A stretch of 64,000 bases of DNA, from positions 1-64,000 of the forward strand of contig JAZKAT010000013.1 of NCBI GenBank assembly GCA_040389045.1, read 5' to 3'. The notes under the pieces were generated by a model that was given only the letters and a program-made list of their open reading frames with translations, was not told the DNA's origin and did not search any database. This document shows positions 8,859-16,079 of the stretch, piece after piece. Source of the DNA: UBA5158 sp040389045. GTDB lineage: Bacteria > Pseudomonadota > Gammaproteobacteria > DSM-16500. The translations under genes were made by a program, and so were the position numbers. Each line of letters starts with the position of its first letter. Positions within the stretch are counted from its first letter, which is position 1.

Positions 8859-10319
8859 ATGAATTTTACAATGCCGGTTTTTTCAGTTGCGGCCCCTGAT
8901 ATTTTTTTATTGTGCATGGTTGCCTTAGCCTTGCTGGTCGATGTATTTTTGCCAGCTAACCGGCGCTATGTGACTTATTATCTGGTGCAGGCTGCCTTGA
9001 TCGTCACTTTTTTTATGACGATTTCACAATACCGCAATTATCCCGATCCGATTATTACCTTTAGTGGTAATTATATTTTAGATAAGTTCGCGATTATTAT
9101 TAAAATGTATATTAGCGTAGTGTGTATTTTTGCTTTCGCGTATTCGCGGGTTTATATTGAAGAGCGCAAAATTGCCATCGGCGAATATTATATTTTAGGG
9201 TTGTTCGCGGTATTGGGCATGATGGTGATGGCGTCGGCTTATAGTTTGTTAATGATTTATTTAGGTCTGGAATTATTATCGTTGTCTTTGTACGCCATGG
9301 TGGCGATGCAGAAAGATTCTTTGGCGGCGACCGAAGCGGCAATGAAATATTTTGTGATGGGCGCGCTGGCTTCGGGATTATTGTTGTATGGTATTTCTAT
9401 GGTTTATGGCGCCACGGGGTCGATTTTGGTGCTGCAGATCGCCAATATCATGCCCAATATTAATGCCGATCAAAGTTCGATTGTATTGTTTGGGCTGGTT
9501 TTTATTTTAGCTGGCTTGCTTTTCAAATTCGGCGCGGTGCCATTTCATATGTGGGTGCCGGATGTTTATCAGGGCGCGCCAACCAGCATGACTTTATTTA
9601 TCGCCAGTGCGCCTAAGATCGCGGCGTTTGGGGTAACGATGCGAATTCTGGTAGAGGCATTGCCGGGTATGCAAGTGCACTGGGAGCATGTGTTAATTGT
9701 TATCGCCGTGCTATCGATGTTTTCGGGTAATCTGTTGGCGATCGCGCAAACCAATATCAAGCGCATGCTGGCTTATTCGTCAATCGCGCATATTGGATAT
9801 ATGTTGCTGGGGATTATCGCCGGGCCGAATTCAGCGGAAGGTTATTCTGCGGCTATGTTTTATATTGCGACTTATGTAATTGTGGCGGCGGGTGCGTTTG
9901 CGATTATTGCTTTGTTGAGTAAGTCGGGTGTGGAATTCGATCAGCTGGATGATTACCGTGGCTTGAATGCGCGTAACCCGTGGCTGGCGTTTATGATGTT
10001 GTTGATGGTATTTTCCATGGCGGGTGTGCCGCCTACGGTTGGGTTTTTCGCCAAGCTGGGCTTGCTGGAAGCGCTGGTGGAGGCGCACCTGGTGTGGTTG
10101 GCGGCCGTGGCTTTATTGTTTGCCATCATCGGCGCGTATTATTATTTGCGTATCGTCATGTTAATGTATTTCGAAGAACCGGCGGATAAATACCGTGGCA
10201 GCCGTATTACGATAGGGCCAGAGATGATGGTGGCCGTCAGTATTAATGGCAGCGCGGCGCTTGTGCTAGGCTTGTTGCCAAGTACGTTTATTGATTTGTG
10301 CAGGTTATCGTTTTCGTAG
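8859..10319 (+). CDS. nuoN: NADH-quinone oxidoreductase subunit N
   Basis: A 486-aa antiporter-like pump subunit and the last gene of the nuo operon. YLGLELLSLSLYAMVAM carries the membrane glutamate. FHMWVPDVYQGAPTSMTLFIA and KRMLAYSSIAHIGYMLLG are the expected proton-channel segments. A palindromic element sits just after the stop and probably terminates the operon. Confidence 0.97.
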   Translation: MNFTMPVFSVAAPDIFLLCMVALALLVDVFLPANRRYVTYYLVQAALIVTFFMTISQYRNYPDPIITFSGNYILDKFAIIIKMYISVVCIFAFAYSRVYIEERKIAIGEYYILGLFAVLGMMVMASAYSLLMIYLGLELLSLSLYAMVAMQKDSLAATEAAMKYFVMGALASGLLLYGISMVYGATGSILVLQIANIMPNINADQSSIVLFGLVFILAGLLFKFGAVPFHMWVPDVYQGAPTSMTLFIASAPKIAAFGVTMRILVEALPGMQVHWEHVLIVIAVLSMFSGNLLAIAQTNIKRMLAYSSIAHIGYMLLGIIAGPNSAEGYSAAMFYIATYVIVAAGAFAIIALLSKSGVEFDQLDDYRGLNARNPWLAFMMLLMVFSMAGVPPTVGFFAKLGLLEALVEAHLVWLAAVALLFAIIGAYYYLRIVMLMYFEEPADKYRGSRITIGPEMMVAVSINGSAALVLGLLPSTFIDLCRLSFS

Positions 10320-10324
10320 TCGTG

Positions 10325-10399
10325 TGTCATGCCAGCGAAAGCTGGCATCCAGTGACTATGCGTAAAGTCCCCTGGATGCCAGCTTTCGCTGGCATGACA
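10325..10399. repeat. Type B palindromic repeat, probable terminator of nuo
   Basis: Two copies of a TGTCATGCCAGCGAAAGCTG-type palindrome in inverted orientation, separated by about 20 bases, form a long stem. It lies between nuoN (+) and the convergent orphan gene (-). Solo copies of the same core occur at 41374-41400 and 49107-49134. The position between convergent genes suits a bidirectional terminator, although there is no U tract. Confidence 0.75.
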
Positions 10400-10418
10400 G
10401 AGTCTTTGCAACACACTC

Positions 10419-11284
10419 TTATCTATCTAAACGCACTAAGTTGCGATCATTCGCTGGAGCTTGTTGAGCAACTTGTTGTTCTTGATGAGGATGGTTGAAA
10501 AGACAACTTTTGTTAAGCATTACAGCNNNNNNNNNNNNNNNNNNNNNNNNNNNNNNNNNNNNNNNNNNNNNNNNNNNNNNNNNNNNNNNNNNNNNNNNNN
10601 NNNNNNNNNNNNNNNNNNNNNNNNNNCTTGTTGTTCTTGATGAGGATGGTTGAAAAGACAACTTTTGTTAAGCATTACAGCTTGCTCATCAATATTTCTG
10701 GCACAGATATCCTTTTGGGTATCCTCATTGAGGTAAACAAAAGGTTCAGTAGCCAACATCATGGCTAAGCCAATAACTGGCGCCACCAGCATTGAGCCCA
10801 TCGCCATTATACCTATAGTTACTAACATTATGCTTGCAAGTAAAATGGCGGCTAAGGCCTGCTGGGTGCGATTTCTAAAGAAGAAAGAACCTTCCGTGAC
10901 GTTACGCATTTTATGAACGCTTTCCATTAAAGCATTGCTGGTTTCAACATCGAAAGGCTGTCTGGCGACGAGGGTGGCTTGTGAAACGGTTTTCCTTAAC
11001 GCGGCAATTTTGTCTATTTTAGTTGAATGAAAATCACCTGCAAGTGGCATATTATTAATTTCAAAAGTTAATTGCGCGCTGTCATGTAATATTTGATGCA
11101 AGGGCGCATAAGATGCGTGACTTACTTGAGGTAACCTGGCTTCTAAGTCATTTAAAGCAGTAAGTAAAAGCGCAAATTCGTAGTGATATTGATAATGTCC
11201 GGCAATTAATCCATGGTGATGTGCCTGGCGAAGATAAGTTAAATAACTTTGCGGTGCTGGCATTACTTGATGACTTAATGACAT
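10419..11284 (-). CDS. Orphan hydrophobic-hairpin protein, effector-like
   Basis: No function recognised. The gene is split by a 100-N gap (10527-10626) with identical 55-bp flanks. Collapsing the gap gives a continuous frame of about 236 aa ending at a TAA at 10419. The protein has a helical N-terminal region (residues about 1-125), then an MRNVTEG...RNRTQQ segment, two hydrophobic helices (about 145-185) and a hydrophilic tail rich in Gln/Asn. The same module (helical region, MRxxxEG, Arg/Asn-rich turn, hydrophobic hairpin) occurs twice in the 922-aa protein at 12093-14861, so the two are paralogs. GAGGA precedes the ATG. A six-fold 11-bp phased motif array lies 51-110 bp upstream. Confidence 0.75.
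10472..10681. other. Assembly gap with duplicated 55-bp flanks
   Basis: Exactly 100 N (10527-10626) separate two identical 55-bp sequences (10472-10526 and 10627-10681). The same pattern recurs at the other two gaps. It looks like contigs sharing a k-mer-length overlap that were scaffolded without merging. Collapsing it restores a single reading frame through the orphan gene on the minus strand. Confidence 0.9.
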
Positions 11285-11318
11285 GGCGTGTTCCTCGTGT
11301 TGGTTTCAGTTATGAGTA

Positions 11319-11394
11319 ATGCTATCAGGTTGAAATTAAGTGGACGTTAAGATGAAATTAAGCGGGGATTAAGTCGAAATTAAGAGAGCTTAAG
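11319..11394 (-). promoter_or_regulatory. Six TTAAG/CTTAA motifs at 11-bp period (PmrA-box-like array)
   Basis: TTAAG starts at 11336, 11347, 11358, 11369, 11380 and 11390. Five of these are successive at 11-bp steps and the last step is 10 bp. On the minus strand, towards the orphan gene, they read CTTAATTTC, CTTAACGTC, CTTAATTTC, CTTAATCCC and so on. This is close to the CTTAATATT tandem box of the OmpR-family regulator PmrA in Legionella and Coxiella (two 9-mers, 2-bp spacer). The box nearest the gene begins 16 bp before a TAGCAT -10-like hexamer (11324-11319). The motifs lie in the divergent region shared with the gene at 11537. Confidence 0.65.
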
Positions 11395-11536
11395 GGTTGT
11401 TAAATTTTTGCACAGCATGGTGTAATAGCTGATGTCCCTATAAAAGTGTGAGATATCTGCCGTAGTTAACATCCGGTTCAATTTGGTACAGTAGGATTTT
11501 ACTGAATATGCTCCTAAGCAAAAAAGGGCATGGCTT

Positions 11537-12025
11537 ATGGAACCTAAAAAAGAATTGATCAATACGCAACTTACTTTAGCTATTAATGATCTCATTGAGA
11601 ATATCCAGGATACTTTCAAAAAATTAATCCGGCATGAAGTCGATCATCTGCATTTAGCAATTAATAATTTGCTGGAAGCATGGCTGGAGTTTACGCGTAG
11701 AGTATTATTGAATCCTGACCGGATGGCGCATGCGCAATTGGTTTATTGGCAGGATTATTTATTGTTATGCAAGGATTTACAGCAACGGCTGGTGGATGCT
11801 TCCGCGACTAAGTCACCGCTTAATGCGCAAAAACAAAAAGTCTTATTGGCTTTTATTGATAAGTATTCTTTTTTAGTTGCTCAGCATGTGCATGTGGTTA
11901 TCAAAAATATTTTTACCACTGTGGATGGTGAAGATACCCGAAAAATCGAATTTTTTACCCGTCAGTTTACCGAGAGTTTTGCCGCGCAATCAAAATATCA
12001 GAAAGTGTTGGGGAATTTGGCATAG
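11537..12025 (+). CDS. Small helical protein with a PHA-synthase N-terminal-like stretch
   Basis: A 162-aa, wholly helical soluble protein of uncertain function. The segment around residues 58-83 (LNPDRMAHAQLVYWQDYLLL) and a later RKIEFFTRQFTESFA stretch resemble the N-terminal region of poly(hydroxyalkanoate) synthases and granule-associated accessory proteins, but there is no alpha/beta-hydrolase domain. It may therefore be a phasin- or PhaR-like accessory or simply an orphan. It stands alone: the orphan array promoter lies upstream, and a convergent 922-aa gene follows after a hairpin. The function assignment is weak. Confidence 0.6.
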   Translation: MEPKKELINTQLTLAINDLIENIQDTFKKLIRHEVDHLHLAINNLLEAWLEFTRRVLLNPDRMAHAQLVYWQDYLLLCKDLQQRLVDASATKSPLNAQKQKVLLAFIDKYSFLVAQHVHVVIKNIFTTVDGEDTRKIEFFTRQFTESFAAQSKYQKVLGNLA

Positions 12026-12052
12026 TTAAATCTGATGAGCATCCATGAGCAT

Positions 12053-12087
12053 TCTTCACCTCTCCCGCAAGGAGAGAGGTGAAAAGA
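12053..12087. terminator. Bidirectional hairpin between convergent genes
   Basis: A stem of TCACCTCTC pairing with GAGAGGTGA around a short loop, with A/T-rich flanks on both sides. It lies between the stop at 12025 (+) and the stop at 12093 (-), where either transcript could use it. Confidence 0.6.
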
Positions 12088-12092
12088 ATGGG

Positions 12093-14861
12093 TTAAAACA
12101 CCGGATGGACGATTCGGCGGGTAGTGTTAGTTGTTGCCAAAGGCTCATCTTTCTTTTCAACAACCACTTTCGGTTTGTTAAAAATAGTCGGTGTTAATTG
12201 TTTAGCTTGTTGATAAATAGTTTTGGAATTGTCTTGCGCACCTGGGTTAGCAGGGACAATGGCATACTTTAATAAACTACCGCCCAACAAACCAAATAAT
12301 GAAGTGCCAACCCCTGTAGCGCCAGACAAGCCAATCAAGGTAAGCGGTAACATGACCGGCGCAAAGTGCACCAGTAGCAACACGCTGGCCGCCAGTGCGG
12401 CTATGGTTAACACGGCAGTGACTGCGCCTAAGATACCAGCGATCAAGCGGTTTTCTTTGCGATACAAATACGATCCTTCAATAGTATTACGCATTTTCTC
12501 GGCGGCTTTCATCAAGTCAACTTTCGCTGTTTCATTAGGGTGGTTAGTGAAAAGCATGGTAGCGGCGATAGTTTCATGCAGGGCGATAATTTTTGTTTTT
12601 TTGTTGGCAGTTAAACTAAGCGGTAGTCCTAATTCAAAGGTTAACAAAATAGCCTGGTTTCGCATTTCAAGCAGCGGAGCATAATACGGTGAAGCTGGAT
12701 TTTTATCTAAATAAGTTTTTAAGCTATTTAAACTTTTGAGTAACAGGGTAAATTCAGCCGAATAATTCGCGTTGATAACTTCGTAATATACAGGCGCTTT
12801 CAAGTCGGCTAATAAGACGGCGGGATACTCAATTTCGTTGATTAGTTTTTCCAAATCTTGCAAATAACCATTATAACCACGGATAACTCTGCTTGCCTTC
12901 TTGTCTAAAATGGCTTCTTCATCTGCTGATAAACGAGGTACAAGCCCTAATTGGCGTGCAGCTACGTTTTGCGGTGGATATACTGTTTTAAAGCTCAATA
13001 ATTCAGCCATCAAGTCAGGCGCTTTGACAGTTTTGTTCAGGGCTTCACAAGCTAAAGTTAAAGCTTCCATGTTAATAGCTTCGCCTACTGGAGTTTGGGT
13101 AACCTTGTTGACTTCCACGAGACTGTTTTTAAGCGAGCGCAATTTTTCCTGACGATTTTTAACATTTAAATCAGCTAGTTCTTTGGCTAATGCTAGGGAT
13201 TTAAGAATAATAGAATTTAGCGTAGATTCTATAAGTTTGTTCGCCGCATTCCCTTTTCTCTTGATAATTGTTTCACTTAATGCGCTTAACTCTAGCAGCA
13301 CGCCGACTAAATCGAGGGTGACGGGACTAATTTCCAGTGGGAATTCATTAATTAGCTTAGCGTAAGCATCATAATTGTTAGGAATTTCTAAACGCTTTAA
13401 TTTTTTTAAAGCTTTATAACCTTCAGCACACTGAAGAATGGTAGGATTTTTTTCTTCTTTTTCTTCATTATGGTCTTCGGCAACTGACTTCAATTTTTGT
13501 GATGAGAATGACATTTGAACCTTCCTTAAAGATTTTGGTTGATGAGGTCTGGCTTGATGAAACTGTGACTGTGCTGGTTGATCTTTCAAATTAATAACTT
13601 GTTGATAAATATCTTTTGAATGATCTTGTTGTTTTGGTGATTCAGGAACCAAACTATTTACTAGTCCGCCAATACCAAAAGCTGTGCTGATGGCTAAGCC
13701 CACATAGGAAGCGACAATTGTGGCGGTTACCACAGCGCCGACTGGCGGCATGGCGCATAATAAAATAAAAATGCTGACTTGCGCGGCAATGCTAACCGCA
13801 GTGGTAATGGCGCCAAGTATTCCGCATAACAGGCGGTTTTCTTTTCTGGTTAAATAGATGCCTTCAATTTTGCGGCGCATTACTAAGCTGGTTTCAACTA
13901 ATTTTTTATAATGATCAGAATTACCAAAATCATTAACGAGAGTAATCATGTCTTTTACTGTATTGGTAATGGCGACCAGTTTTTCTTTGCGAGTCGCATA
14001 AAATTTCAAGTCTTGTTTGGCGCTGCCAATTTCTAATGCTAACTCCAGGCTGTCAAGCAATGTTGACTGTAGCGCATGATAGACAATTGTTTCTGGAGCC
14101 TGTTTACTTGAATAATTTTTCAAGCGCTTCAATTCTTCAAGTAATAAGCAGAACTCTGGCAAATTGCCACTTGCTTTAATGGCTTCAAAACTTGCCGTTG
14201 AAAATAATAATTCTTCCAGTTTAGAATCCGCGTTTTTATCATCTTTAAAGTTACTGATTAACGCCAGATAGTTATTATATTCGTTGCTTAGCGCAAGCTG
14301 CTGCTCTGTTAAAGCTTCTTCTTCACTGGCTGACAGAACAGGAGCGGCGACCGGACTCTTCTTGTAGTTAGTTGTCCTAGGTGTTGCTATTACTGTTAAT
14401 TCTCTTACTGCTGTCTTTAACTGAGAAATGTCCATAATAGCAGCCATGTTCTGGGCTGCAGTATTCGCTTCGCCGGGTTTTCGGTTATGGAGTGGGTTTT
14501 TAGCCACGATAGTGACTTGGAAAATGACTGTTGTTAGCGCGGCTATTTTTTCTTTCCGGTTTTGCACATTAAAATGAGTTAATCCCCGGGCTAGCAACAG
14601 TCCATGAGACATGATTTGACTGAGCACAGGATATAAAAGATAGTTTTTATCTAATGGAATTTCGTTACTTAACTCACTAAGCGCGATCAGTAAACCAGCC
14701 ACATCATCGGTAACCGGGGTGATGGTCAGGGGGAAGTTATCGATTAATTCAGGGGTAGCAGGGCAGTCAAATTTTTGATAAATCTTTAATTTACGCAATG
14801 CTGCAAAGCCCGAAGCAAGGGGAGTATTTGGCTGGCTTGGATCCTGATGTTGCGAAAGCAT
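12093..14861 (-). CDS. Large orphan membrane-hairpin protein with internal duplication, effector-like
   Basis: A 922-aa protein with no recognised function. It consists of two homologous halves, residues about 19-440 and about 466-900. Each half has an N-terminal helical module beginning GFAALRKLK or GYKALKKLK and followed by PLxIxPVT. A second helical module then leads to a signature MRxxIEGxYLxRKENRLxxGILGA, two or three hydrophobic helices and SKxIYQQ. The second module is shared with the 236-aa paralog at 10419-11284. The halves are joined by a charged linker. An AAGGGG ribosome site precedes the ATG. Two 11-bp phased CTTAAT boxes with a suitably spaced TAAAAT lie 70-102 bp upstream. A membrane-targeting secreted effector is plausible but unproven. 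Confidence 0.8.
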   Translation of the reverse strand: MLSQHQDPSQPNTPLASGFAALRKLKIYQKFDCPATPELIDNFPLTITPVTDDVAGLLIALSELSNEIPLDKNYLLYPVLSQIMSHGLLLARGLTHFNVQNRKEKIAALTTVIFQVTIVAKNPLHNRKPGEANTAAQNMAAIMDISQLKTAVRELTVIATPRTTNYKKSPVAAPVLSASEEEALTEQQLALSNEYNNYLALISNFKDDKNADSKLEELLFSTASFEAIKASGNLPEFCLLLEELKRLKNYSSKQAPETIVYHALQSTLLDSLELALEIGSAKQDLKFYATRKEKLVAITNTVKDMITLVNDFGNSDHYKKLVETSLVMRRKIEGIYLTRKENRLLCGILGAITTAVSIAAQVSIFILLCAMPPVGAVVTATIVASYVGLAISTAFGIGGLVNSLVPESPKQQDHSKDIYQQVINLKDQPAQSQFHQARPHQPKSLRKVQMSFSSQKLKSVAEDHNEEKEEKNPTILQCAEGYKALKKLKRLEIPNNYDAYAKLINEFPLEISPVTLDLVGVLLELSALSETIIKRKGNAANKLIESTLNSIILKSLALAKELADLNVKNRQEKLRSLKNSLVEVNKVTQTPVGEAINMEALTLACEALNKTVKAPDLMAELLSFKTVYPPQNVAARQLGLVPRLSADEEAILDKKASRVIRGYNGYLQDLEKLINEIEYPAVLLADLKAPVYYEVINANYSAEFTLLLKSLNSLKTYLDKNPASPYYAPLLEMRNQAILLTFELGLPLSLTANKKTKIIALHETIAATMLFTNHPNETAKVDLMKAAEKMRNTIEGSYLYRKENRLIAGILGAVTAVLTIAALAASVLLLVHFAPVMLPLTLIGLSGATGVGTSLFGLLGGSLLKYAIVPANPGAQDNSKTIYQQAKQLTPTIFNKPKVVVEKKDEPLATTNTTRRIVHPVF

Positions 14862-14930
14862 ATGTAACCCCTTGATTTATATTGTTAACTGGTTTGGCAT
14901 CAAACCAGATTCGTCGAAAGTATTGTTAAA

Positions 14931-14963
14931 ATTTTACTGCTTTTAGATTAAGGGAGAATTAAG
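14931..14963 (-). promoter_or_regulatory. Tandem CTTAAT boxes with -10 (PmrA-box-like promoter)
   Basis: On the minus strand, CTTAAT occurs at 14963-14958 and again at 14952-14947, an 11-bp period. A TAAAAT -10 hexamer starts at 14936, 16 bp after the start of the second box, so the boxes cover the -35 position. This is the architecture expected for an OmpR/PmrA-type activator and matches those at 11319-11394 and 42088-42121. It serves the 922-aa orphan gene. Confidence 0.6.
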
Positions 14964-15029
14964 ATTGGACAGTTGCGTTAAATTATAATGTTTGCCAAAA
15001 TAGCCGCTTATTTTTAAGCACTTATCCCT

Positions 15030-16079
15030 ATGCAAACCGCAGACTTTCATTACGATCTTCCGGCAGAATTAATCGCACGTTATCCGTTAGCCAAGCGCAG
15101 CGCCAGTCGTTTATTGTGTCTGGACGGTACTACCGGCGCGATTTTACATAAGCAATTTGATTATCTGGCAGATTTCTTAAATCCACATGATTTGCTGGTG
15201 GTGAATAATTCTAAAGTTATTCCCGCCCGGTTATGGGGGATAAAAACCACCGGTGGACAGGTAGAAATGTTAGTGGACCGCATTCTCGATGCGCATCGTA
15301 TCGTTGCGCAGGTGCGGGCGAGTAAAACACCGCGAGCGGGCAGTTATATATTGTTTGGAGAAGTCCCATTTGAAATTTTGGGACGTCAGCAGGAATTATT
15401 TGAATTACGTTGTCATGATGCACGGCCAGTACTTGAGGTCATTGAAGCCATTGGGCAAATCCCCTTGCCACCGTATTTTCAACGCGCGCCGGAAGCCAGT
15501 GATAGAGAACGTTATCAAACTATTTATGCAGAACATAAGGGTTCGGTTGCAGCGCCCACGGCGGGTTTGCATTTTGATGAAGAAATCTTTGCGCGTCTCA
15601 CGGCAAAAGGTGTGACTATCGCCAATGTTACATTACATGTAGGCGCCGGAACATTTGCGCCGGTGCGTGTTGCCAATATCGCTGAACATCGTATGCATGC
15701 GGAAGCGGTGACGGTGACTGCTGAGTTATGTGAATTGGTGAGGCTTACTAAAGCGCGTGGCGGTCGCATAGTTGCAGTGGGTAGCACTGCCACGCGTTCA
15801 CTGGAAACCGCCAGCCGTGATGGTGTGATCAAACCATTTTGTGGTGAAACGGATATTTTTATTTATCCGGGGTTCAAATTTAATTGTGTTGATGTGATGG
15901 TGACAAATTTTCATTTACCATCGTCGACATTGATTATGTTGGTTGCGGCGTTCGCGGGGTATCAGCAAACCATGCATGCGTATCAGGAAGCAGTGCGGGA
16001 AGGATATAGATTTTTTAGTTATGGTGATGCGATGTTAGTGGTTAAGCAAACACCTGATACCAATCCCCACGCGGATTAG
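15030..16079 (+). CDS. queA: S-adenosylmethionine:tRNA ribosyltransferase-isomerase
   Basis: A 349-aa enzyme that transfers and isomerises the ribose of SAM onto preQ1 at position 34 of tRNA, giving epoxyqueuosine. The N-terminus (DFHYDLPAELIARYPLAKR), the NNSKVIPARLWG stretch, AAPTAGLHF, HVGAGTFAPV and TNFHLPSSTLIMLVAAFAG are all QueA signatures. The length is normal. In most gammaproteobacteria queA is followed by tgt, yajC, secD and secF. Here tgt is missing and an inverted minor-pilin operon lies between queA and yajC. The 3' end overlaps the convergent pilX-like gene by 38 bp. Confidence 0.97.
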   Translation: MQTADFHYDLPAELIARYPLAKRSASRLLCLDGTTGAILHKQFDYLADFLNPHDLLVVNNSKVIPARLWGIKTTGGQVEMLVDRILDAHRIVAQVRASKTPRAGSYILFGEVPFEILGRQQELFELRCHDARPVLEVIEAIGQIPLPPYFQRAPEASDRERYQTIYAEHKGSVAAPTAGLHFDEEIFARLTAKGVTIANVTLHVGAGTFAPVRVANIAEHRMHAEAVTVTAELCELVRLTKARGGRIVAVGSTATRSLETASRDGVIKPFCGETDIFIYPGFKFNCVDVMVTNFHLPSSTLIMLVAAFAGYQQTMHAYQEAVREGYRFFSYGDAMLVVKQTPDTNPHAD

